From the NCBI RefSeq assembly GCF_900155965.1, contig NZ_FTMG01000001.1, positions 310,001 through 374,000 of the forward strand: a stretch of 64,000 bases of DNA, given 5' to 3'. This document shows positions 26,201-34,900 of the stretch, piece after piece. Numbering within the stretch: position 1 is the first letter of the stretch; each line of letters opens with the position of its first letter. Under the pieces are notes generated by a model. It saw only the letters and a list, made by a program, of their open reading frames with translations, was not told where the DNA came from and ran no database searches. The translations under genes and the position numbers were made by a program. Source of the stretch: Mucilaginibacter lappiensis. Its GTDB lineage: Bacteria; Bacteroidota; Bacteroidia; Sphingobacteriales; Sphingobacteriaceae.

Positions 26201-26759
26201 AACCGATAAAAGAAACCTGTAAAATAGTGTTTGGAATAACATCGTCAAGTACAAACGCTCCATCTTTATCAGTTATGGCCAGTTTATTTTCGCCTTTTAT
26301 TCTGATAGTGGCGCCCTCCAGTGCTTGTCCCTTATTATCGGTGACCTTCCCTTTTACTCGAATTAGTAGTAAGCGTTTATTTTCGGAAGGCTTCAATTGG
26401 GGCTTTGGCAAATCATGCCTTATTACAATCTTTTCATCTATAACTTGATAGGAGTATGAATATGGCGCAAGCAAAAGAATTAAAACGTCCTTAAGAGGTT
26501 TGTCCTTAACATGAAGGCTAACGGATGTCTCTGTTAATTCTTTAGTGACACTGTACATGATGGTTACTGAAGCTCTACTGGCAATTTTATCTAAAGCTTG
26601 TTTTAAGGTTACTTTATCAAAGCTTATGGTAATCTTCTTCTCGAGGCCTTGTGCTTTGGCAATACCTTCTGCAAGAGACGAAATACACAAAAAGCCGTTA
26701 ACAAAAACGATCAACAAAAGGAGTCTAAGGGTTTTTAAGGATGGTAAAATTTGGAACAT
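23217..26759 (-). CDS. susC: SusC/RagA-family TonB-linked outer membrane transporter with STN domain
   Basis: 1180 residues from ATG 26759 ([16 protein letters not shown]); the in-frame ATG at 26840 adds 27 residues before the signal peptide. Order: signal peptide, secretin/TonB short N-terminal (STN) domain (about 40-115), carboxypeptidase-regulatory-like domain (about 135-205), plug with [26 protein letters not shown] (about 315-340), then the long beta-barrel. The STN domain implies signalling to a FecR anti-sigma factor, which fits fecR 173 bp upstream on the same strand. Confidence 0.94.
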   Translation of the reverse strand: [1180 protein letters not shown]

Positions 26760-26932
26760 AGTTTTACAATTAGAGGGTTTGTTGTTATTTAAATAGCTCG
26801 AGTTTTTAGGCAATAGCATCTCCGTAATGCAGGATTTCACTTTCTTGCAGTTCGGGGAAATATATGATCGATGATATTGGTTACCTGGAAATAGTGCTTA
26901 TTCCAGGCTAGGATATCGTTGATTGCGTCTTA

Positions 26933-27979
26933 TCATTCAGAACATCCTCCTTTCAAAATGTATCGGCCATCTTGAAAAATGACATTTGCATTGATGGCAA
27001 CAGCCAGCTGTTCCAAAACAATTGATATTGGTTTTTTGGTATCAAACTCCCCAGAAAAAAGACAGCTTTTAGATTTGTTTTCAATATCAATTTGAAGATT
27101 GTAATACCTTGAAAAGTCCGATACTACATCATTGACAGATGCACTGTCGTAATTTAAGATACCGTCCTTACGTTTGAGTATCATTTGAGCATTTGGATAC
27201 GCAATACTTTTTAAAGTGCCATTGTTTTTATTAAACAGGCTTTGTTGATTGGGATGTAGCGTCACCTCTTCTCGTGTGCTTTTTGCAAAGCTCAAGCCTG
27301 AAACCTTTACGATCCCGGTCACAACAGTAACCTTATAGTTCGTTTGCCCTTGATAGGTCTGAACTTCGAATGAAGTTCCCACTACCCTGGTATCCATGTG
27401 ATCACTATGAATAATAAAGGGGTGTATTTTGTCCTTGGCTACTTCAAAAAAAGCTTCGCCTTCCAGCTTTATCTCACGAAAATTACCTATTAACTGATCT
27501 GGAAATTCTAATGTGCTGGAAGGGCTAAGCCATATCTTAGTGCCGTCAAAAAGAACAATCTGTTTGCGTTCGGATCGGGCGGTTTTGATAATTGATAATT
27601 TTACCGGAACAGCGTTTTTTTTAATAGTAAACAGAAAATCGTTGAACAACACGGCTGCCAAAGCACTTACCAGCAGCCAAAAGGCAGCGACCTTTAACCA
27701 TCTTGGAATTACTGGCAGAATCTTACGCGGTTGTTGCACATTATCCTCCCTGATCTCAGCAATTAACGCTGATTTAATTTTCAATAAGACTGCATCTTCC
27801 CTTGAATTGGTAATTGTCCCTTGTTGTTCAAAATTGAGCTCCGCATTAATCAAGTGCCTGAGAGATTCTTCGTCCTGTTCCGTTTCAAAATATTTCAAAA
27901 GCTGTTTCACCTCGTCAGGCGAACATCTATTTTGAAGGTATTTTACAAAGAGTTCAATGATTGCCGATTTATTTTCCAA
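26933..27979 (-). CDS. FecR-family anti-sigma factor, without an adjacent ECF sigma gene
   Basis: 348 residues. N-terminal cytoplasmic helical region (about 1-90), one membrane helix (about 95-117), then the FecR domain (KQIVLFDGTKIWLSPSSTLEFP..., about 140-240) and a C-terminal DUF4974-like STN-interacting part (about 270-345). It would sense the STN domain of the downstream SusC. The usual ECF sigma factor gene is missing: the 293 bp upstream hold no sigma-like frame and then alkB follows. Confidence 0.9.
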   Translation of the reverse strand: MENKSAIIELFVKYLQNRCSPDEVKQLLKYFETEQDEESLRHLINAELNFEQQGTITNSREDAVLLKIKSALIAEIREDNVQQPRKILPVIPRWLKVAAFWLLVSALAAVLFNDFLFTIKKNAVPVKLSIIKTARSERKQIVLFDGTKIWLSPSSTLEFPDQLIGNFREIKLEGEAFFEVAKDKIHPFIIHSDHMDTRVVGTSFEVQTYQGQTNYKVTVVTGIVKVSGLSFAKSTREEVTLHPNQQSLFNKNNGTLKSIAYPNAQMILKRKDGILNYDSASVNDVVSDFSRYYNLQIDIENKSKSCLFSGEFDTKKPISIVLEQLAVAINANVIFQDGRYILKGGCSE

Positions 27980-28272
27980 TGTTGCGCTTTATTATAATAC
28001 GCGGTAAAACGAATCGATAACTATCAATAAGTAAAATATTTTATCAGGGAGTATTGGATGTTTAAATGCGCTTACAGCGTTATAAGCTGTTCAGATGCTT
28101 TCTTCTAAGAAAACAATGATTGCAAATCCAGACAAATTCATATCACTTACAAGAAACCCGGTGCATCAAACGATATAGGATAGGAGAAACTCCCTGGGTC
28201 AAATTTGCATCTATAAAAGACCTGATGGCAACGTGGAGTTTGCATGAGGGGCCTAAAGTTTCATAATTTGAC

Positions 28273-28881
28273 TTATAAAACTACCCGGAAAGTCAGGTTA
28301 ACCCGAGCTTTCATAGGCCTGGTGGATTTGGCAATGCGATGTTCCCAGTATTCCTGCAATCCGGCCTTCATCAGTAAGAACGAACCATGTTCCAGCCGGA
28401 CAGAATAATGCGCACTGTGATCTGCCTTACTACGGATATCAAAGCTACGTACCTGTCCAAAACTGACAGAGGCGATAACCGGGTTCTTTCCTAAAACATT
28501 TTCCCGGTCGCTATGCCAGGCTACGGAGTCATTGCCGTCGCGGTAATAATTGAGCAGTACGCTATTGAACCGGATGCCGGCTATCGCTTCCACTTTTCCC
28601 TTCAGTACCAGTAATTCCGGTGTCCAGGGATTGGGGTTGGATATTTTTCCGGATACGGAATAATCTGTACCGATATCACCATGCCAAGAAGTGAGCCGTG
28701 GAGTTAAATATTCTTTATCCCACATCTTCTGCGTGGTTTGCTTCCAGGGTGTGTGGGTGATCAATTGTTGCAACAAGCCATCACTTTCCTTTTCGCTTAT
28801 AAAACCGGCATAATATTCCAACAATTCCTTTGGCAATCCTTTGCTCTGCCCTGCTTCTGCAAAAAAACTTAACTGTTCCAT
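28273..28881 (-). CDS. alkB: AlkB-family 2-oxoglutarate/Fe(II) dioxygenase
   Basis: 202 residues. The iron ligands HxD...H are visible (His123, Asp125 in AWHSDRE; His181 in EHRI) and the 2-oxoglutarate-binding RVNLTFR at 193-199. The short form without extra domains fits the ALKBH2/3-like bacterial group. It repairs alkylated bases by oxidative demethylation. It is the last gene of a three-gene minus-strand unit divergent from the imuA mutagenesis cassette, so damage-induced expression is likely. Confidence 0.93.
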   Translation of the reverse strand: MEQLSFFAEAGQSKGLPKELLEYYAGFISEKESDGLLQQLITHTPWKQTTQKMWDKEYLTPRLTSWHGDIGTDYSVSGKISNPNPWTPELLVLKGKVEAIAGIRFNSVLLNYYRDGNDSVAWHSDRENVLGKNPVIASVSFGQVRSFDIRSKADHSAHYSVRLEHGSFLLMKAGLQEYWEHRIAKSTRPMKARVNLTFRVVL

Positions 28882-28884
28882 AAT

Positions 28885-29379
28885 TTAATGCCGTTTATAA
28901 TTATTCATCCTTGGGTACTTCCCGCTTTCATACCAGGGCTTTAGGGGCCGGTTATTAGGAAAACCATATTGTTCTCGATACGCTTTGCGCTCAGCAGTGA
29001 AATGCCACCAACGTTTACTGTCATCGCGGTTTTCAATATAATGCACCAGCAGGCTGTAGGAATCCTCTACGCAAGGGTCTGCCCAAGTTCCGCAGTGTCG
29101 TTCAAAAGCATCAAACAATTCTACCGCTGATTTTCCTTTGAGTTGCTCTAGTGTATAATAGCCCTGACTGATTAGCTCTTCTGCAAAGTTGATACCAAGC
29201 GAGGGAATACTTTGAAACTCTGCCAGCGCATTTAGCTCCCGGGCACGTTCGGACGATGCCTCCAGCAGGGTAGCGATTTCGTCAGGCGCATAATCCTGTA
29301 ACAATTTCTGGTTTACCTTTTTGACCTTAAGCAATTGTTTTTCCGACATGGTCAACCGGTAGTTAATTGTTTTTTTCAT
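28885..29379 (-). CDS. helix-hairpin-helix protein of the Cdd1 ('pathogenicity locus') type
   Basis: 164 residues. The central part QSIPSLGINFAEELISQGYYTLEQLKGKSAVELFDAF is a helix-hairpin-helix element followed by the WADPCVEDSYSLLVHYI segment that marks Cdd1-like proteins. The N-terminus is helical and basic. Such HhH domains bind DNA non-specifically; a repair-related role is inferred from its place between alkB (3 bp) and the upstream small gene (4-bp overlap). Confidence 0.75.
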   Translation of the reverse strand: MKKTINYRLTMSEKQLLKVKKVNQKLLQDYAPDEIATLLEASSERARELNALAEFQSIPSLGINFAEELISQGYYTLEQLKGKSAVELFDAFERHCGTWADPCVEDSYSLLVHYIENRDDSKRWWHFTAERKAYREQYGFPNNRPLKPWYESGKYPRMNNYKRH

Positions 29380-29648
29380 AACCTTTCTACATAATGGATA
29401 ATAAAATCAGCCACCTGCTCCTGCTCGGCGATGGATAATTCGCTGCCGTCATAGATCCAGTAACCCTGTGCATCAAACAAAATGCAGCCAAGCTCGTCTG
29501 GATTTTCTTCAAAAGCGATATATAGCCGGTAACATTGCGCGGCGTTTTCATGGAAACGATCAGGCACAACTCTAACCACTTCATCGGGACCGTTAAGGAG
29601 TTTGACAAAGGCTTTGGCTTCCCGGGTTAAATAGCTGTTGGCGATCAT
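29376..29648 (-). CDS. small acidic protein of unknown function, first gene of the alkB unit
   Basis: 90 residues from ATG 29648; the longer in-frame start at 29687 would lie in the divergent promoter region upstream of the -7 box at 29675-29682. The protein is acidic and soluble, with alternating strands (CYRLYIAFEENPDELGCILFDAQGYWIYDG) and a C-terminal helix. It overlaps the HhH gene by 4 bp. No family is recognised; its operon suggests a link to DNA damage. Confidence 0.6.
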   Translation of the reverse strand: MIANSYLTREAKAFVKLLNGPDEVVRVVPDRFHENAAQCYRLYIAFEENPDELGCILFDAQGYWIYDGSELSIAEQEQVADFIIHYVERL

Positions 29649-29674
29649 ATTTGCTTGCTCCAAAAAATAATTTT

Positions 29675-29715
29675 CAAATATAAACAAAATGCTAATATTT
29701 TTAGTATTAGTTTTG
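29675..29715. promoter_or_regulatory. divergent promoter/operator between the alkB unit and imuA
   Basis: An inverted repeat CTAATA-N7-TATTAG (29692-29710) lies in the 83-bp gap. A Bacteroidota -7 box TAGTTTTG (29708-29715) for imuA overlaps its right arm. A TATATTTG box (29675-29682, minus strand) serves the alkB unit, with the dyad falling in its upstream element region. The layout suits one repressor controlling both directions; the regulator (LexA or other) is not identified. Confidence 0.5.
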
Positions 29716-29731
29716 TAATCCAGTTTTATTT

Positions 29732-30454
29732 ATGGTCAGTACCCGCAAAAATATCGTCAGTGAGCTGCAGCAAAAGATCCTGCAATGGGAAGGCTATAAA
29801 CCACCGGTTACGGGTGCGCGGTCTTTGGTTGGCCTGGGCCCGCTGGAAGCGGCTTTTCCAAACGGGGTCTTCCCGGTAGCAGCTGTGCATGAACTGGTTT
29901 GTAACTCTGCAGAACAGGCAGCTGCAAGCGGCGGCTTGGTTACCGGCGTCCTGTCAGCTTTGCTTGGGCAGGGCGGTATCTGCGTCTGGATTGGCCGTGC
30001 GCGGCGTTTGTTTGCACCGGCATTAACGTTTTTTGGAATTGAGCCGCATAAGGTCATTTTTATCAGTTTATCAAAGGATAAAGATGCCCTTTGGGTAATG
30101 GAAGAAGCGCTGAAATGTCCGGGTTTAACTGCGGTGGTTTGTGAAGTCCAGGAGCTGGATTTCAAACAATCCCGGCGGCTGCAATTAGCAGTAGAGCAAA
30201 GCCGGGTAACAGGCTTTGTCCTGCGAAATGCAAAAGATAAATTGGGCTCAACGGCTTGTGCGGCACGCTGGCAGGTAAAATCTTTACCAAGTGCCGGCCT
30301 CAACGGGCTGCCAGGCCTCGGCTTCCTGCGCTGGCACGTGGAACTGCTGAAAGTACGCAACGGACAGCCAGGCAGCTGGTCGCTGGAATGGAACGAAGGC
30401 CGCTTTGTACCTGTTGAACAATTGATTGTAGTGGAAGAAAGACAAGCGGGGTGA
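29732..30454 (+). CDS. imuA: ImuA-like mutagenesis protein (RecA-like fold)
   Basis: 240 residues. The region SLVGLGPLEAAFPNGVFPVAAVHELV matches the opening of ImuA/SulA-like proteins, followed by a degenerate RecA core (GGICVWIGRARRLFAPALTFFGIEPHKVIFIS). Walker A is not intact, as usual for ImuA. In the mutasome ImuA supports ImuB and DnaE2 in error-prone lesion bypass. It is followed directly by imuB and dnaE2 in one operon, the classic cassette. Confidence 0.9.
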   Translation: MVSTRKNIVSELQQKILQWEGYKPPVTGARSLVGLGPLEAAFPNGVFPVAAVHELVCNSAEQAAASGGLVTGVLSALLGQGGICVWIGRARRLFAPALTFFGIEPHKVIFISLSKDKDALWVMEEALKCPGLTAVVCEVQELDFKQSRRLQLAVEQSRVTGFVLRNAKDKLGSTACAARWQVKSLPSAGLNGLPGLGFLRWHVELLKVRNGQPGSWSLEWNEGRFVPVEQLIVVEERQAG

Positions 30455-30457
30455 GTG

Positions 30458-31954
30458 ATGCAAAAAAGATATATGGCCATATGGTTCCGGCATTTGCTGA
30501 CAGACGGGCTGGCGCTTCACCAGCCGGCCTTGAAAGAGTCGCCTTTCGTTTTGGTCATGCCGGTCAAAAACCGTGTGATTATAACGGCTTCCTGCCTTTT
30601 GGCTGAACGGCAGGGTGCTTTTGCCGGAATGGCTGTGGCAGATGCACGGGCCGCAGTACCCGAATTGCTGGCGATTGACGATACGCCCGGCAAAGCGACG
30701 AAGTTGCTGCGGCTGCTGGGATTGTGGTGTATTCGCTATACCCCTACTGTTGCTGTTGACTTACCGGATGGCCTGATCCTGGACATCTCCGGCTGCACCC
30801 ATCTTTGGGGCGGTGAACGGGGCTACCTCAAAGAAATCGTATTAAAATTAAGAAACGCAGGGTTTGATGCACGCGCAGCCATTGGGGATACCCCGGGCGC
30901 TGCCTGGGCGGTGTCACGTTTTTCGCTATCCAGACCGATTATAGAACCAGGCGAACACATCCGCGCTTTGTCTGGCTTGCCACCTGCGGCCCTGCGGTTG
31001 GATGCTGAAGTGCTGGAAAAGCTGAAAAAGTTAGGTTTTCGTACCATTGGCAGCTTTCTGCAAATGCCGGCTTCGGTTTTACGGCGGCGTTTTGGCAAAG
31101 ACTTGTTAATCCGTCTGGATCAGGCAATGGGAAGAGTGGATGAAGTGTTGGAACCACTGGTCCCACCAATCGCGTATGTGGAGCGCCTGCCCTGCCTGGA
31201 GCCGATAAAGACAGCGCCGGGTATCGGGATCGCTATTGAAAAGTTACTATCTGCTTTGTGCCTGCGCCTGCAGGCGGAAGGAAAAGGACTCCGTAAAGCC
31301 GTACTCAAATGTATCCGCGTAGACGGACGTACAGTGCAGGCAGGAATCACCACCAACCGGGGTTCACACAGCGTTTCGCATCTGTCAAAGCTTTTTGAGC
31401 TGCAGATCGCGAAGATCGAACCGGCTTTAGGAATAGAGCTATTCATACTCGAAGCGCCGAAGGTAGAGGATATGGACACCTTGCAGGAGCAGTTATGGGC
31501 TGTCGATAAAGGCCTGGCAGATACGGCACTGGCAGAACTTCTCGACCGCGTTTCAGGAAAGGTCGGCGCGGCAGCGATTCAGCGTTTTTTACCAGCGGAA
31601 CATTATTGGCCGGAACGCTCTGTGAAAGTCGCCGTCTCGCTTACAGAAGAACCAGCAGCAGCATGGCCGGTGCAAATGCGCCCTATCCGTTTGCTGGCTG
31701 CACCTGAAGCCATCGAGGTCATGGCTTTGGTACCGGATAACCCGCCCAAAACGTTTATCTATAAAGGAAAGCGTCATGTCATTGCCAAAGCCGACGGACC
31801 TGAACGGATCGGGCGGGAATGGTGGCACGATGGTGGCGAGCACCGGGATTATTATGTAGTGGAAGACAGCGATGGGCAGCGTTACTGGGTGTTCCGCTCC
31901 GGCCATTACGATGGCATCGATGTACAATGGTATTTACACGGTTATTTTGCTTAG
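30458..31954 (+). CDS. imuB: ImuB, Y-family polymerase-like mutasome subunit
   Basis: 498 residues from ATG 30458; a GTG at 30455, directly after the imuA stop, is an alternative start. The Y-family fold is recognisable (YMAIWFRHL at the start, LDISGCTHLWGGERG near 105), but the catalytic acidic residues of active Y polymerases are replaced, as in other ImuB proteins. It acts as an adaptor between the sliding clamp and DnaE2. The C-terminal extension (about 370-498, ending in a WHDGGEHRDYYVVED region) is the usual ImuB tail. Confidence 0.93.
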   Translation: MQKRYMAIWFRHLLTDGLALHQPALKESPFVLVMPVKNRVIITASCLLAERQGAFAGMAVADARAAVPELLAIDDTPGKATKLLRLLGLWCIRYTPTVAVDLPDGLILDISGCTHLWGGERGYLKEIVLKLRNAGFDARAAIGDTPGAAWAVSRFSLSRPIIEPGEHIRALSGLPPAALRLDAEVLEKLKKLGFRTIGSFLQMPASVLRRRFGKDLLIRLDQAMGRVDEVLEPLVPPIAYVERLPCLEPIKTAPGIGIAIEKLLSALCLRLQAEGKGLRKAVLKCIRVDGRTVQAGITTNRGSHSVSHLSKLFELQIAKIEPALGIELFILEAPKVEDMDTLQEQLWAVDKGLADTALAELLDRVSGKVGAAAIQRFLPAEHYWPERSVKVAVSLTEEPAAAWPVQMRPIRLLAAPEAIEVMALVPDNPPKTFIYKGKRHVIAKADGPERIGREWWHDGGEHRDYYVVEDSDGQRYWVFRSGHYDGIDVQWYLHGYFA

Positions 31955-31966
31955 GAGGTTAAACTC

Positions 31967-34900
31967 ATGGACTACGCGGAATTACAGGTAACCTCCAATT
32001 TCAGCTTCCTGCGCGGTGGCTCACATCCCCATGAACTGGTGGAGCATGCTGCGGCTTTGGGTTATTCCGCCATTGCCATCACCGACCGGAACTCTTTGGC
32101 AGGGATCGTCCGGGCACATATGGCAGCCAAAACCACCAATATTCGCTTTATTCCGGCCTGCCGGCTGGACCTGATGGATGGCGTCAGTTTACTGGCTTAT
32201 CCTACTGATATAGTGGCTTACAGCCGGTTGTCGGCCTTACTAACGAAAGGTAACCTGCGAACAGAGAAAGGCAAATGCGAGCTATATAAAGCTGATGTAT
32301 ATGAATATATGGAAGGTATCCTGTTTGTAGCGGTGCCGCCTGACCAGTTAAATAGCCGATTTGAACTGGATGCTACTTTTCTAAAAGATTTGACAGAATA
32401 CCGGGAACATTTTGGCCGGTCACTTTATTTAGCCGCTTCCTTTAATTACCAGGGGCAGGATGCCAAACGGTTGTTCCGCCTGGAGGAAACAGGTGTTCCT
32501 CTGGTGGCAACAGGCGATGTTCATTACCATCACGCCACCCGTCGCGAATTGCAGGATATACTTACCTGTATCCGTGAAAAATGCACTATTCATACCGCCG
32601 GGTTTAAATTGCACCCGAATGCCGAGCGTTTTTTAAAAGAACGACAGGAGATCTTCCGTTTATTCCGTGGGTATCCGCAGGCCCTTAAAAATTCATCCTT
32701 TATTGCTCATGCCTGCCATTTTTCACTGGACGAACTAAAATACCTGGAACCGGAGGAGCAACTGATAAACGGGCTGACATCCCACCAGCAGCTGACCAAA
32801 TTAACTTGGGAAGGCGCAAAAGTTTGTTTTGGGCAGGAGATCCCGGAGAAACACCGAAAGCAAATTGAATTTGAACTGGATTTCATTCAAAAACGGAGGC
32901 TGGCCTGGTATTTTTTGAGAGTTTACCATTATACGCAAAAAGCCGAAGAACTGGGTATCCTGCACCAGGGACGCGGCTCAGCAGCCAATTCTACGGTTTG
33001 TTTCTGCCTGGGCATTACAGCGGTTAACCCGGCTAAATCCCGTTTGCTGTTTTCCCGCTTTATGTCGGAGGCGCGTGACGAATGGCCGGATATCGATGTG
33101 GACTTTGAACACGAACGCCGCGAGGAGATCATCCAGTTTATTTACAGTGATTACGGGCGTGACCGGGCAGCCATCGTGGCAACGGTTACGCAGGAACGCC
33201 ATAAAGGTGCGATCCGGGATGTGGGTAAAGCCATGGGCTTATCTGAGGATACGATCAAGCGCATTGGTGGGACTATCTGGGATTTCCGGGAAGAGGGTTT
33301 TGATGAAAAACGGCTGTCCGATCAGGGATTAAATCCCAAAGACCCGCTGATCTTAAAAGTGCTGCAGCTGACCTGCGAGCTAATCGGTTTCCCACGGCAA
33401 CTGGGCCAGCATACGGGTGGTTTTGTCATTACCGAAGGTAAGCTATCCGACCTTTGCCCGGTATTAAATGCGCGTATGGAAGAGCGTACGCAGTTGGAAT
33501 GGAACAAAGATGACCTGGAAGATCTGAAAATCTTAAAAGTGGATGTCCTCGGTTTGGGAATGCTGACCATGATCCGCAAGGCTTTTGATCTGGTATTGAA
33601 ACATTACGGCAGGAGATTAACATTAGCCAATGTGCCTCAGGATGATCCGCTGGTATATGACATGATCTGTCGGGCGGATACGATCGGGGTCTTCCAGATT
33701 GAAAGCAGGGCCCAAATGTCTATGCTACCCCGTTTAAAGCCGCGCGAATTTTATGACCTGGTAATCGAAGTGGCTATTGTAAGGCCTGGCCCTATCCAGG
33801 GCGATATGGTACACCCCTATTTACGGAGACGAAATGGCGAAGAACTGCCGGAATATCCCAAACCGGAACTGGAAGAGATTCTGAAGCGCACGTTGGGTGT
33901 ACCGTTGTTTCAGGAGCAGGCTATGGAGATCGCTATCGTAGCAGCCGGCTTTACCCCTGCTGAGGCCGACCAGTTAAGGCGAAGTATGGCTTCCTTCAAA
34001 GCCAACGGAAAGCTTCACCTCTACGAAAAGAAAATGGTTGATGGGATGACGGCACGGGGTTACGAAGAAGATTTTTCAAGGCGGGTGTTTAAGCAGCTAC
34101 AGGGCTTTGAAGGCTATGGATTTCCTGAAAGCCATGCGGCATCATTTGCTTTACTGGTTTATATATCCTCCTGGCTAAAATGCCACTATCCGGATGTCTT
34201 TTGCACGGCGCTGCTCAACAGCCAGCCAATGGGTTTCTACCAACCGGCTCAAATTGTACGTGATGCACGTGATCATGGCGTTCAGGTCCTGCCGGCCGAT
34301 GTGAATTATTCCGAATGGGACAATACACTCGAACAAAAAGGAGGTAAATTCTATGCGGTGCGCCTCGGTTTCCGTCAGGTTAAAGGACTGAAAGAAGCTG
34401 ATATGGAATTACTGGTGGCGATGCGGGATAAAGGCTACCAGCATATCGATCAGTTGCGCGCAGCAGGCGTGCCGGAAGCTGCTCTGGAAAAACTGGCCGA
34501 CGCGGATGCATTCCACTCCCTGGGTACAGATCGTCGCATGGCCCTTTGGGAAGTTTCAGCACTGGCTGACCGGCCGATCGCGCTCTTTGACGGGCAACTG
34601 TCCGAAACAGTTCTGGAATCGCCGGTAGATTTGCCACCGATGACAAGAGGCGAGCATGTGGTACAGGATTATATCTCGACTGGGCTCTCATTGAAAGATC
34701 ACCCGATTGCACTGGTACGGCCAAGGCTTAATCAAATGCGCAATGTGCGCGTAAGAGACCTGGCCAAAATGAAAGATGGCGATACGGTACGTTTGGCGGG
34801 CCTTATCACCGTGCGGCAGCGGCCGGGGACAGCCAAAGGTGTGCTCTTTATGACGCTGGAAGATGAAACGGGTTCAGCGAACCTGGTGGTGTGGCAAAAG

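Noticed and set aside
29794..30480. 228-codon open frame antisense to imuA, plus similar long antisense frames in imuB and dnaE2
   Set aside because: High-GC third positions of the true genes keep the opposite frame open; the Ser/Pro/Arg/Thr-rich product has no protein-like pattern.
31931..31943. GGTATTTACACGG resembling the MocR-regulon element
   Set aside because: It is inside the imuB coding sequence, lacks the CCAG/CTGG end and the -7 box at fixed distance, so it is a chance match.
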